Assembly (NCBI GenBank): GCA_030726725.1 | Contig: JANRDC010000031.1 | Coordinates: 62,001 to 126,000 of the forward strand | Length of the DNA: 64,000 bases | Direction of reading: 5' to 3' | Source: Flavobacteriaceae bacterium | Lineage (GTDB): Bacteria; Bacteroidota; Bacteroidia; Flavobacteriales; Flavobacteriaceae | Shown: positions 37,700-46,037 of the stretch, in pieces | How the letters are laid out: every line of letters begins with the position of its first letter | Numbering within the stretch: position 1 is the first letter of the stretch | Made by a program: the position numbers and the translations under genes | Notes under the pieces: model-generated | The model's database searches: none | The model's input: the letters and a program-made list of their open reading frames with translations, nothing else | Told to the model about the DNA's origin: nothing

Positions 37700-39280
37700 T
37701 TAGCTGAGACGCGCCTCTTTGATCGCGCCCAAATATTTTTTTAATTCCTGCTGTACTTTGGGGAAAAGCAACAGTAAACCAATCATATTGGGGAATACCA
37801 ACGCCAAAATCATCGCGTCAGAAAACTTGATCACAGCGTCCAAGGTGGCTCCTGCACCAATGACAATAAAAGCGAGGAACAACACTTTGTACACCACATC
37901 GGCTAATCTACCGCGTCCAAACAAATACTTCCATGCTTGAAGACCGTAATAAGACCAAGAAATCATGGTAGAAAAAGCAAACAACACAATAGCAAAAGTA
38001 AGTACATACCTAAATCCTGGTATGACAGAATCATACGCCATTGAAGTCAGGTCTACCCCACCGATATAGGTTCCGGTAGCGTTGAGCTTTACCGTACTTC
38101 CCACAGCGTTCCCGTAGTCAAATGCATTGACATCCATATTAAAGAAAATGATGACTAATGCGGTCATCGTACAAATGACTACTGTATCGATAAAGGGCTC
38201 TAAAAGGGCCACTACTCCCTCACTAGCCGCGTACTTCGTTTTTACAGCTGAGTGGGCAATGGCTGCTGAACCTGCTCCAGCCTCATTCGAAAATGCAGCG
38301 CGTTGAAAACCAACGATAATCACCCCAATAATACCGCCCAAACCAGCCTGGGGCGAAAAAGCGCCTTCAAAAATCATGGTAAATGCTGGACCTACGTATT
38401 GGATATTGGCAAAAATAATCACTAGAGAAGCCAAAATATACAAACCTGCCATAAAGGGGACAATTTTCTCTGTCACCTTGGCGATTTGCTTGATACCACC
38501 GATAATCACAATTCCGACCAAAACCGCTAGAATCAATCCGATGATCACCCCAATAGAACCTCCTTCAAGGTTAAACATAGAAATGATTTGAACCGTGGCT
38601 TGATTGGACTGGAAGGCATTTCCACCCCCAAAAGAGGCACCGACACACAACACAGCAAACAAAACACCCAGGAACTTTCCTACTTGCTTCCACCCTATTT
38701 CTTGTAGTCCACGAGAGAGATAGTACATAGGACCTCCGTAAACAACGCCGTTTTGATCGACGTCACGGTATTTAACACCTAAAGTACACTCGACAAATTT
38801 TGAGGACATCCCGATCAATCCACAAACAATCATCCAAAAGGTTGCCCCTGGTCCGCCAACGGCAATCGCAACGGCAACACCAGCGATATTTCCCAAACCT
38901 ACAGTTCCTGAAACAGCAGTCGCTAATGCCTGAAAATGACTTACTTCTCCGTCTTTATCTTCAGATGAAGCGTTATTGGGATCGTGATCAATAGCGTCGT
39001 ATTTGCCGCGTACAGTGCGCAAAGCCAGGCCAAATTGAGATACACTGGGAAACTTAAAATAAATGGTAAAAAAAGTAGCGCCCCCAATCAAGAGCAAAAG
39101 AACAAAGGGAACGTTCATAGGGCCAATAGGCACAGTAGTCAGCACCAAGGATTCCCACCAGGTAGCTACCGGCATAAATGCATCGTTCACGCGTTCGTCA
39201 AGGCCTTTTTCTGCTTCTTGTGCCCAAGTGGTTAACGGAAGGACAAAAAGGAAAAAAGCCAACAATCTAAATTTGTTCAT
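37700..39280 (-). CDS. Alanine/sodium symporter (AGCS family)
   Basis: 526 residues from ATG 39280, with an additional N-terminal signal-like helix before the core. About ten transmembrane helices; AGCS signatures include QALATAVSGTVGLGNIAGVA and FQRAAFSNEAGAGSAAIAHS. It imports alanine or glycine with sodium across the inner membrane. A longer frame to 39337 lacks a good start. The next gene downstream is the ComEA-like gene. Confidence 0.9.
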   Translation of the reverse strand: MNKFRLLAFFLFVLPLTTWAQEAEKGLDERVNDAFMPVATWWESLVLTTVPIGPMNVPFVLLLLIGGATFFTIYFKFPSVSQFGLALRTVRGKYDAIDHDPNNASSEDKDGEVSHFQALATAVSGTVGLGNIAGVAVAIAVGGPGATFWMIVCGLIGMSSKFVECTLGVKYRDVDQNGVVYGGPMYYLSRGLQEIGWKQVGKFLGVLFAVLCVGASFGGGNAFQSNQATVQIISMFNLEGGSIGVIIGLILAVLVGIVIIGGIKQIAKVTEKIVPFMAGLYILASLVIIFANIQYVGPAFTMIFEGAFSPQAGLGGIIGVIIVGFQRAAFSNEAGAGSAAIAHSAVKTKYAASEGVVALLEPFIDTVVICTMTALVIIFFNMDVNAFDYGNAVGSTVKLNATGTYIGGVDLTSMAYDSVIPGFRYVLTFAIVLFAFSTMISWSYYGLQAWKYLFGRGRLADVVYKVLFLAFIVIGAGATLDAVIKFSDAMILALVFPNMIGLLLLFPKVQQELKKYLGAIKEARLS

Positions 39281-39373
39281 GGAGTTTTGGATTAGTTTCG
39301 TTTGAAACGACCAATATCCAAAAAAAAATCCGAGCAATCAAATTATGGGGAAGAAAGGAAAAAAGTCAATAAA

Positions 39374-40378
39374 CTAAAAACTGAATACCTGATGCAGTGC
39401 ATCAATCTGCTCGGAACGTCCCAAAACAATGATTTTTCCTTTGGGATCCAGCAACTGATCAGCTTCAGGATTGATGATGTATTGACCTGATTCCGAGACA
39501 TATCCAATCACGGTACAGCCAGTTTTATGACGCAGATTAAGATCCCTCAAAGTAGCTGCGCCTCGAGCGTCGATCAAAGTATCCAGTGATATCTCCACCA
39601 AATTAGTTTTCTCTTTACCACCCATACCCAAACGGTCCATAAAAGTAATCAGGTCGGGGTCTGCGACCAACGAGGCCATGTGATCCCCCCCTATGCGCTC
39701 AGGTAGCACCACTTGATTTGCTCCGGCCATGGTCAGCTTTTTGCATGCTGAGGGGTCTGAGGCTCTGCTGATAATCACCAAATCAGGGTTTAATTGTCGG
39801 GCTGACAAAACCAAAAAAAGATTTGATGCGTCGTCAGGTAGGGCTGCGATTAAGTAACCAGCGCGTTCAATACCTGCAGTGAGCAGCACCTCATCATCGT
39901 TGGCATCTCCTTGAAGAAATACGATGTCCTTAGGTACCCGTTGGGCTACTGCTTCATTTTTATCGATTACCACAAATGGCATGTGAAACGACTGGAGCTT
40001 TGCAGCGACCTGAGCCCCGTTTCTGCCATATCCACAAATGATCACTTGTTTTTCCATTCGACTGATTGTTTTGGTTAGTTTCTTTTTTCTGAGTTGTAGC
40101 AAAGTGTTGTTGGCCAATAGTTCCTCTGTAATAGCGCGGAGCGAAAAACCAATGATAAACAAACTGGCCAGCAAAAGAAACATAGTGAAAATCCTTCCGG
40201 CCGACCCCAATGGGGCTATTTCTCCATAGCCTACCGTGGTCACTGTAATTACCGACATGTACAGCGCATCCAACCATTTAAAGTCGGAAATAAAGTGATA
40301 GCCCAACATACCTACCAGGATTAAGGTATTGAGCAACAAAACGGAAAGCCAGATTTTAGACCGAAAAAAATCTTTCAT
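39374..40378 (-). CDS. Potassium channel with RCK domains
   Basis: 334 residues. Two transmembrane helices flank a pore loop with the selectivity filter TVGYG (48-52). An RCK N-domain with the Rossmann motif VIICGYGRNGAQVAAKL follows, then an RCK C-domain. It resembles MthK/Kch-type channels gated by ligand binding to the cytosolic ring. It is last in the rhodanese-PspC-channel operon, three bases after the PspC gene. Confidence 0.9.
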   Translation of the reverse strand: MKDFFRSKIWLSVLLLNTLILVGMLGYHFISDFKWLDALYMSVITVTTVGYGEIAPLGSAGRIFTMFLLLASLFIIGFSLRAITEELLANNTLLQLRKKKLTKTISRMEKQVIICGYGRNGAQVAAKLQSFHMPFVVIDKNEAVAQRVPKDIVFLQGDANDDEVLLTAGIERAGYLIAALPDDASNLFLVLSARQLNPDLVIISRASDPSACKKLTMAGANQVVLPERIGGDHMASLVADPDLITFMDRLGMGGKEKTNLVEISLDTLIDARGAATLRDLNLRHKTGCTVIGYVSESGQYIINPEADQLLDPKGKIIVLGRSEQIDALHQVFSF

Positions 40379-40381
40379 GGG

Positions 40382-40603
40382 CTAAAGGTCAAACACAGAA
40401 GTGCGCTTGGTATAAAACAAGTCTTTTATCTTTAAAACAACACCGATAAATAGATAAAGTGCAAATCCAGCCCCTAGCGTCATAAAGCTAAAGTATATAA
40501 ACATCACGCGCATCAAACGCGTGCGTATTCCGAATCGCTCACCCATACGTTGCGCAATCCGAAAACCAAACTTTTGAAAAAAGTGAATCAGGTTGACCAG
40601 CAT
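40382..40603 (-). CDS. Small PspC-domain membrane protein
   Basis: 73 residues from ATG 40603 (MLVNLIHFFQKFGFRIAQRM). A short amphipathic N-terminus and one transmembrane helix (FIYFSFMTLGAGFALYLFIG) form a minimal PspC domain. The start overlaps the rhodanese stop by one base (TAATG), which favours it over the upstream in-frame codons. Confidence 0.75.
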   Translation of the reverse strand: MLVNLIHFFQKFGFRIAQRMGERFGIRTRLMRVMFIYFSFMTLGAGFALYLFIGVVLKIKDLFYTKRTSVFDL

Positions 40604-40911
40604 TACACCAGAGGGCCTTCCCAACTCATCACACCGCCGATCAGGTTATACGCTTTGGCAATTCCTTTAGCATTCATGATCGCACAGGCTTGTCCACTGC
40701 GGTTCCCAGATCTGCAATACACGTAATAAGATTTTTCAGGATCTAATTGTTCTACGGCCTGCATAAATGCCGGTCCTCCAAAGATGTCTATGTGCACTGC
40801 ACCTTCTATCTGTCCTTCAGCTACTTCGTCAGCTGTTCTTACATCAATAATCACCGCCTGGGAATCATTGTCTAATTGTTGTTTCCAATTTTGTTGGGAT
40901 AAATCTGCCAT
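40603..40911 (-). CDS. Rhodanese-like domain protein
   Basis: 102 residues, a single rhodanese domain. VIIDVRTADEVAEGQIEGAV and the active loop VYCRSGNRSG with the persulfide-forming cysteine are present. Single-domain rhodaneses carry sulfur in the cytosol; the specific acceptor is unknown. It is the first gene of the operon with the PspC protein and the potassium channel. Confidence 0.88.
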   Translation of the reverse strand: MADLSQQNWKQQLDNDSQAVIIDVRTADEVAEGQIEGAVHIDIFGGPAFMQAVEQLDPEKSYYVYCRSGNRSGQACAIMNAKGIAKAYNLIGGVMSWEGPLV

Positions 40912-40980
40912 AGTTTAAATTTTTTGCAAACCTACACGATAAGTTTACAGCTGTTGGTGACCAAAATTACAAAGTAAATC

Positions 40981-41010
40981 TTTGAGAACTAAAAAATAAT
41001 ACTACATTTG
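40981..41010 (+). promoter_or_regulatory. Promoter of marR-yceI
   Basis: TTTG (40981-40984), 18-base spacer, TACATTTG (41003-41010), identical in both elements to the tRNA-tuf promoter. Confidence 0.7.
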
Positions 41011-41032
41011 TACCTACAAATTTTGTAGATAC
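41010..41032 (+). promoter_or_regulatory. Palindromic operator overlapping the marR start region
   Basis: Arms CTACAAA (41014-41020) and TTTGTAG (41022-41028) around one central base, extended outward by GTA/TAC with one mismatch. It covers the predicted transcription start and ends directly before the ATG at 41033, an ideal place for self-repression by the MarR protein. Confidence 0.65.
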
Positions 41033-41491
41033 ATGAATGTAGAGGAAATCATCAAGTCATCCAAGCCTATTGCGCCAAGAGCGCGTATTGGCCTATTGAT
41101 TCACCTGATTCATACAAACATTCAAGAAACATTGTTGGAGGCGATTAAACCTTATGATATCAGTCTAGCGCAATTCAACGTCCTGCGCATCTTACAAGGA
41201 TATCGCGATACTGCATACATGGAAACGCTCAACGAGCGCATGATACACAAAAGCAGTAACACTACGCGGGTGGTAGACAAATTGATTGCCAAAGGTTTGG
41301 TGGAACGCAAGGTGTGTTCACAGAACAGAAGAAAAATTGAAGTGCGTATTACCCCAGATGGAACAGCTTTATTGACCTTGCTCTCTGAGGCGATCCAAAA
41401 GGCAGAAGAACTACTCACCCATTCATTGAGCTTGGATGAGCTAGCACAATTAACCCAATTATTAAACAAATTTAAAACCAAAACAACATGA
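41033..41491 (+). CDS. MarR-family transcriptional regulator
   Basis: 152 residues. The winged helix is in ISLAQFNVLRILQGYRDTAY and KSSNTTRVVDKLIAKGLVER with the wing KVCSQNRRKIEVRIT. MarR dimers bind palindromes of about this length and release on ligand binding or oxidation; one cysteine (in the wing) is seen. The stop overlaps the yceI start (ATGA), so they form one operon. Co-occurrence with YceI is common in Flavobacteriia; the signal is unknown. Confidence 0.9.
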   Translation: MNVEEIIKSSKPIAPRARIGLLIHLIHTNIQETLLEAIKPYDISLAQFNVLRILQGYRDTAYMETLNERMIHKSSNTTRVVDKLIAKGLVERKVCSQNRRKIEVRITPDGTALLTLLSEAIQKAEELLTHSLSLDELAQLTQLLNKFKTKTT

Positions 41492-42096
41492 AAAAAGGAT
41501 TATTGATTGCAGGAATGGCACTGATGTTTGTCGCTTGTGGCGCGAAAAAAGAAAACCAAGAGGAAGCTGCTGTTGCTGTTGAAGCCACAGCCAACAACAC
41601 TGTTGCTGTAAAATCAGGGGAAAGCCAAGTATTGTGGAAAGGTTATAAGGTAACCGGACAACACGAAGGAACCATTGCTTTGACCGAAGGAAGCTTGTCT
41701 TTTGCAGATCAAGTACTTACTGGAGGATCTTTCACCGTAGACATGACTAGTCTTGTGGCTACTGACCTTGATGGGGAAATGAAAGGAAAATTAGAAGGAC
41801 ACTTAAAGTCAGATGATTTTTTTGGAACAGAAACTCACCCGACTGCCCAATTGGTCATCACTCAAGTAGGTGTTGATGCTGCTGGCGGATACCAGGTAAC
41901 TGGAGATTTATCGATCAAAGGGATTACTCAACCGGTAAGTTTCCCTATGACAGTTGCGGCAAACACAGCAACTGCATCGTTAAAAATTGACCGTACTTTA
42001 TATGATATTCGTTACGGATCTAACAATTTCTTTGAAAACTTGGGCGACAAAGCCATCAACAACGAATTTGATCTAGAAGTAACCCTTCAATTTTAA
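41488..42096 (+). CDS. YceI-family lipoprotein
   Basis: 202 residues. Lipobox MFVACG predicts lipidation at C17. The YceI lipocalin-like barrel follows, with SGESQVLWKGYKVTGQHEGT, LKSDDFFGTETHPTAQLVIT and GDLSIKGITQPVSFPM. Family members bind polyisoprenoid or other amphiphilic lipids in the periplasm. It is coupled to the MarR gene. There is no terminator before the trp promoter, so its transcript would run into the trp attenuator. Confidence 0.9.
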   Translation: MKKGLLIAGMALMFVACGAKKENQEEAAVAVEATANNTVAVKSGESQVLWKGYKVTGQHEGTIALTEGSLSFADQVLTGGSFTVDMTSLVATDLDGEMKGKLEGHLKSDDFFGTETHPTAQLVITQVGVDAAGGYQVTGDLSIKGITQPVSFPMTVAANTATASLKIDRTLYDIRYGSNNFFENLGDKAINNEFDLEVTLQF

Positions 42097-42104
42097 AGGA
42101 ACAC

Positions 42105-42134
42105 TTGTTTTTTTGTACAGGTTACTTATCTTTG
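42105..42134 (+). promoter_or_regulatory. Promoter of the trp operon
   Basis: TTG (42105-42107), 19-base spacer, TATCTTTG (42127-42134). The -7 element ends five bases before the leader peptide ATG, so the leader mRNA may be leaderless. Confidence 0.65.
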
Positions 42135-42139
42135 AGGCC

Positions 42140-42196
42140 ATGAACAACAAAAACAAATTTTCTTGGTGGTGGAACAACTTACAGCAAAACCTGTGA
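42140..42196 (+). CDS. trpL: trp operon leader peptide with three consecutive Trp codons
   Basis: A complete 18-codon frame, MNNKNKFSWWWNNLQQNL, with TGG TGG TGG at 42164-42172 and stop TGA at 42194-42196. Tryptophan is the rarest residue, so three in a row in a short frame 70 bases before trpE is strong evidence for a leader peptide that senses charged tRNA-Trp. It follows the trp promoter and precedes an intrinsic terminator. The frame is too short for ordinary gene finding. Confidence 0.9.
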   Translation: MNNKNKFSWWWNNLQQNL

Positions 42197-42197
42197 G
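42178..42197 (+). promoter_or_regulatory. Candidate pause/anti-antiterminator hairpin in the trp leader
   Basis: CTTACAG (42178-42184) pairs with CTGTGAG (42191-42197) around a six-base loop (seven pairs, one G-U). It begins six bases after the Trp codons, where a ribosome stalled there would prevent it from forming. Confidence 0.5.
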
Positions 42198-42221
42198 CAA
42201 ACCCTACTGTATAACCATACT

Positions 42222-42254
42222 AAGGCTTGTCTTCACGACAAGCCTTTTTTCTTT
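42222..42254 (+). terminator. Attenuator terminator of the trp operon
   Basis: AAGGCTTGTC (42222-42231) pairs perfectly with GACAAGCCTT (42237-42246), loop TTCAC, followed by TTTTTTCTTT. It lies between the leader peptide and trpE. It should be formed when Trp is plentiful, and also stops read-through from yceI. Confidence 0.92.
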
Positions 42255-42266
42255 AATAACCCTGCT

Positions 42267-43670
42267 ATGAGAATCCATCGTCTGAAAACAGATTACCAAA
42301 AACTGCTCGCAGATACACTGACACCGGTGAGTGTTTATCTGAAGATCAGGGATCGATTTGCCCAAAGTATTTTGTTGGAGAGCAGCGATTATCACGCCAA
42401 TGACAATAGCTTCTCCTATATCTGTTGCCAGCCGATTGCCTGGTTCAAAATAGAACGCGATCAAGTAGAAGAGCGCTACCCTGACGGGAGTACCCATCAC
42501 TACACCCTGGCGGAAAAGGACAATGTCCCTGAACTCATTGCGCAATTCAGTACCTCATTCTCAGTGGATGGGCCTGCCTTTAAATTTATTAACCACGGAC
42601 TATTTGGTTATATGTCCTACGACAGTGTGCGGTATTTTGAGGATATTAAAATTGAGAAAAAAGAGCCTCAAACCAGTATACCAGACGTGTATTACGCGGT
42701 TTATCAAAACATCATAGCGATCAATCATTTCAACAACGAAGCATTCCTTTTTTGTCACCACACAGAGGATCAACACAGCAATTTAGCTGAACTTGCAGGC
42801 TGGATTCAGGTACCCTCATTTCCCAGTTATCCGTTTAAGCTGGTGGGTGATCAAAAAACCAACGTGGCTGATCAGGATTTTAAGTCTTTGGTGGATTTAG
42901 CAAAAACCCATTGCCAAAGAGGAGATGTGTTTCAACTGGTATTGTCCAGAAGATTTGAGCAGCCATTTCAGGGAGATGAATTCAATGTTTATCGGGCTTT
43001 GAGAACCATCAACCCCTCTCCATATCTGTTTTATTTCGATTACGGCAACTTTAAATTATTGGGCAGTTCACCTGAAGCTCAATTGGTGGTCAAAAATGAC
43101 CTTTGCGAAATCCATCCCATTGCGGGTACGTTTCGCAGGACCGGAAATGACGAGCAAGATGCGGAGTTGGCCAAAAAGCTAAGCGAAGATGCTAAAGAAA
43201 ACGCGGAGCACGTCATGTTGGTCGACCTAGCGCGCAACGATCTCAGCAGGCACGGAAGTATTGTGCAGGTGGAGACCTATAAAGAAGTCCAATTCTTTTC
43301 CCATGTGATCCACTTGGTGTCCAAAGTAACCGGGCGAAAAAAACCTGAAGTACCCACCATGAAAGTAGTGGCGGACACATTTCCGGCAGGCACATTGAGC
43401 GGTGCACCTAAACACAAAGCCATGGAGCTTATCGAGCGATACGAACCCACCCCAAGAGGGTATTACGGAGGAGCGATAGGATTTATGGACTTTTCTGGAA
43501 ATTTTAACCACGCCATCATGATTCGCACCTTTTTAAGCAAAAACCAAACACTATACTTCCAAGCGGGTGCTGGTATTGTTGCCGCCTCCAGCGCTGAAGC
43601 GGAGAATCAAGAAACCTATAATAAACTCGGTGCTTTACACAAAGCGCTTTCTATGGCAGAAGCCCTTTAA
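42267..43670 (+). CDS. trpE: Anthranilate synthase component I
   Basis: 467 residues. The N-terminal LLES motif (36-39) is the tryptophan feedback site. The chorismate-binding domain includes FQLVLSRRFE, GSSPEAQLVV, HPIAGTFRRTG, DLARNDLSRHG and GAPKHKAMELIE. It makes anthranilate from chorismate with TrpG. It is the first structural gene, 12 bases after the attenuator T-tract, followed by trpG four bases on. Confidence 0.96.
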   Translation: MRIHRLKTDYQKLLADTLTPVSVYLKIRDRFAQSILLESSDYHANDNSFSYICCQPIAWFKIERDQVEERYPDGSTHHYTLAEKDNVPELIAQFSTSFSVDGPAFKFINHGLFGYMSYDSVRYFEDIKIEKKEPQTSIPDVYYAVYQNIIAINHFNNEAFLFCHHTEDQHSNLAELAGWIQVPSFPSYPFKLVGDQKTNVADQDFKSLVDLAKTHCQRGDVFQLVLSRRFEQPFQGDEFNVYRALRTINPSPYLFYFDYGNFKLLGSSPEAQLVVKNDLCEIHPIAGTFRRTGNDEQDAELAKKLSEDAKENAEHVMLVDLARNDLSRHGSIVQVETYKEVQFFSHVIHLVSKVTGRKKPEVPTMKVVADTFPAGTLSGAPKHKAMELIERYEPTPRGYYGGAIGFMDFSGNFNHAIMIRTFLSKNQTLYFQAGAGIVAASSAEAENQETYNKLGALHKALSMAEAL

Positions 43671-43674
43671 GGAG

Positions 43675-44253
43675 ATGAAAGAAATACTTGTTATCGACAA
43701 CTACGACAGTTTTACCTATAACCTGGTCCACCACCTTGAAGCGCTGGGTGCCCGTGTTCGGGTGGTGCGCAATGACCAAATCGCTTTGGAGGAGGTAGAC
43801 CGATTTGACCATATTGTATTGTCCCCCGGACCCGGAATTCCCGATGAAGCAGGACTGCTAAAAGCGATTATTCAAGCCTATGCCCCCACCAAAGCGATTT
43901 TTGGGGTGTGCCTGGGTCAGCAAGCGATTGCTGAGGTTTTCGGCGGAAGTTTAACCAACCTCAGCCAAGTATACCACGGAATAGGCACACAGATCAACAT
44001 CGATACCACCGAGCCTATTTTTCGCGGGCTACCCGAACAAATTCAGGCGGGAAGATATCATTCTTGGGTGGTGAACCAGGAAGATTTGCCTGCAGAATTA
44101 CGCGTGACTGCTCGAGACCAAAATGGGCAAATCATGGCCATCAGACACCTCAACTACGAGGTTTGCGCTGTGCAATTTCACCCGGAATCGATCCTTACCC
44201 CGGACGGAGCGCAGATGTTACAACAATGGCTCACCCATACCAAATACTTTTAG
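43675..44253 (+). CDS. trpG: Anthranilate synthase component II (glutamine amidotransferase)
   Basis: 192 residues from ATG 43675. Class I amidotransferase: SPGPGIPDEAG, FGVCLGQQAIAEVFGG with the nucleophile C79, and the His/Glu pair in VQFHPESILTPDG. It supplies ammonia to TrpE. The frame is open further upstream into trpE, but MKEILVIDNYDSFTYNLVH is the standard start. A possible double use in folate synthesis cannot be excluded; no pab genes are nearby. Confidence 0.95.
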   Translation: MKEILVIDNYDSFTYNLVHHLEALGARVRVVRNDQIALEEVDRFDHIVLSPGPGIPDEAGLLKAIIQAYAPTKAIFGVCLGQQAIAEVFGGSLTNLSQVYHGIGTQINIDTTEPIFRGLPEQIQAGRYHSWVVNQEDLPAELRVTARDQNGQIMAIRHLNYEVCAVQFHPESILTPDGAQMLQQWLTHTKYF

Positions 44254-44256
44254 CGG

Positions 44257-45261
44257 ATGAAGACATTGCTCAACCAATTGACCCAACACCAACAACTTTC
44301 CAAAGAATCAGCCAAACAGGTGTTGACGCAAATCGCTCAAGGCCAATACTCAGAATCTGAGATCGCCGCCTTTTTGACGGTTTATATGATGCGCAGTATC
44401 AGTATCGAGGAATTAGCTGGATTTCGGGATGCATTGCTCGAACTGTGCATTCCCATAGACTTGTCCGCATATACTGCTATTGACCTCTGTGGTACTGGGG
44501 GTGACGGAAAAGATACCTTTAATATTTCAACACTAGCCTCTTTTGTCACAGCTGGAGCAGGGATACACGTAGCCAAACACGGTAATTACGGGGTTTCATC
44601 TGCCTGCGGGTCGAGCAATGTGCTTGAAGCTTTGGGCATTAAATTTAGTGCTGACGAGGCGTTTTTGCGCAGTTGTATCGAAAAGGCAGGCATCTGTGTG
44701 CTACACGCCCCGCTTTTTCACCCAGCCATGAAACAAGTAGCCCCGGTGCGCAGAAGTCTTGGCGTCAAAACTTTTTTCAATATGTTGGGTCCCATGGTGA
44801 ACCCCTCAAGACCGACTTATCAGCTGGTGGGTGTTTTTCAACTAGAACTAGCTAGGATGTATCAATACCTGTATCAAAAAGACCAAACCCAATACACCAT
44901 TGTTCACGCGCTGGATGGGTATGATGAAATATCTTTGACCGGAAGTGCGAAAATCATCACACCCCAAGGTGAGTCTTTGTTAAATCCCCAAGATTTTAAA
45001 GCCCAGCAATGGAAGATGAGCGATATTACTGGGGGGAATGGCATTGAAGATGCTGCAAAAATTTTTCAGGAGGTACTCAAAGGCCAAGGCACCCAAGCGC
45101 AAAACGAGGTGGTTTGTGCCAATGCCGCATTGGCCATATCCACAGTCCAAGGTTGCAGTCTAGCTCATGCCGTAGACCAAGCCGTAGATAGTCTACAGTC
45201 CGGGCGTGCTCATCAATCATTTGTTTCATTGCAAAATATATCAAAGTCATGGACATCTTAA
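44257..45261 (+). CDS. trpD: Anthranilate phosphoribosyltransferase
   Basis: 334 residues. PRPP-binding CGTGGDGKDTFNIST, then AGIHVAKHGNYGVSSACGSS and VRRSLGVKTFFNMLGPMVNP are diagnostic. It joins anthranilate to PRPP. It starts three bases after trpG and overlaps trpC by 13 bases. Confidence 0.96.
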   Translation: MKTLLNQLTQHQQLSKESAKQVLTQIAQGQYSESEIAAFLTVYMMRSISIEELAGFRDALLELCIPIDLSAYTAIDLCGTGGDGKDTFNISTLASFVTAGAGIHVAKHGNYGVSSACGSSNVLEALGIKFSADEAFLRSCIEKAGICVLHAPLFHPAMKQVAPVRRSLGVKTFFNMLGPMVNPSRPTYQLVGVFQLELARMYQYLYQKDQTQYTIVHALDGYDEISLTGSAKIITPQGESLLNPQDFKAQQWKMSDITGGNGIEDAAKIFQEVLKGQGTQAQNEVVCANAALAISTVQGCSLAHAVDQAVDSLQSGRAHQSFVSLQNISKSWTS

Positions 45262-46037
45262 CCCGCATATGCCGCAACAAGCAAGTACAAGTGGACCTGG
45301 TGAAAAATCAAGTGCCGCTTTCTGTACTTCAATCCATGCCTGCGTACACCAGAAATGCATATTCACTCAGGGACTTATTATACCACAGTTCCAGTGGACT
45401 GATTACAGAACACAAAAGAAGATCTCCGTCAAAAAATCACATAAGAACAGATCACCATATTCAAGAGGTGGCTAAAGGCTACCAATCAGGGGGTGCATGT
45501 GGTATGTCCGTATTGACTGAAGTAGGCTATTTTGGTGGGGCGCCAGAGGACTTGATTATTGCGCGCGCCAGTTGTAGCTTACCCCTTTTGCGCAAAGACT
45601 TTATGGTGGATCCCTATCAGGTCCATGAAGCTAAAGCATGGGGTGCCGACGTAATCTTGTTAATCGCAGCAGCTTTGGATCCCAAATCTATTGATTTGCT
45701 GAGCGGTTTAGCACATGAACTAGGTTTGGAGGTGCTTTTGGAAGTTCACGACTTGGCCGAACTCAATCGCTCATTGACACCTCATATAGATATGGTCGGA
45801 GTCAACAACCGAAACCTGAAGACCTTTGAGGTATCGACACAAGTAAGTATTGATCTTGCCCAGCACATCCCAGACCACCTGGTAAAAATTTCAGAAAGCG
45901 GATTGACTGACGCAAAAGAAATAAGCGCATTGCGCGCCGTGGGATACCGTGGCTTTCTCGTTGGGGAGCATTTGATGAAGTCGGATGACCCCGGCGAGGC
46001 AACGCGACTAATGATTGAAGAAATTACCCGTATATGA
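45249..46037 (+). CDS. trpC: Indole-3-glycerol-phosphate synthase
   Basis: 262 residues. TIM barrel with the catalytic lysines near VKNQVPL and SCSLPLLRKDFMVDPYQ, GLEVLLEVHDLAEL, MVGVNNRNLKTFEV and ISESGLTD. It closes the indole ring. Overlaps trpD upstream and trpF downstream (ATGA). Confidence 0.96.
   Translation: MDILTRICRNKQVQVDLVKNQVPLSVLQSMPAYTRNAYSLRDLLYHSSSGLITEHKRRSPSKNHIRTDHHIQEVAKGYQSGGACGMSVLTEVGYFGGAPEDLIIARASCSLPLLRKDFMVDPYQVHEAKAWGADVILLIAAALDPKSIDLLSGLAHELGLEVLLEVHDLAELNRSLTPHIDMVGVNNRNLKTFEVSTQVSIDLAQHIPDHLVKISESGLTDAKEISALRAVGYRGFLVGEHLMKSDDPGEATRLMIEEITRI

Noticed and set aside
43668-43677. Shine-Dalgarno of trpG (AAGGAG next to ATG)
   Set aside because: The GGAG ends one base before the ATG, too close to act as a ribosome binding site.
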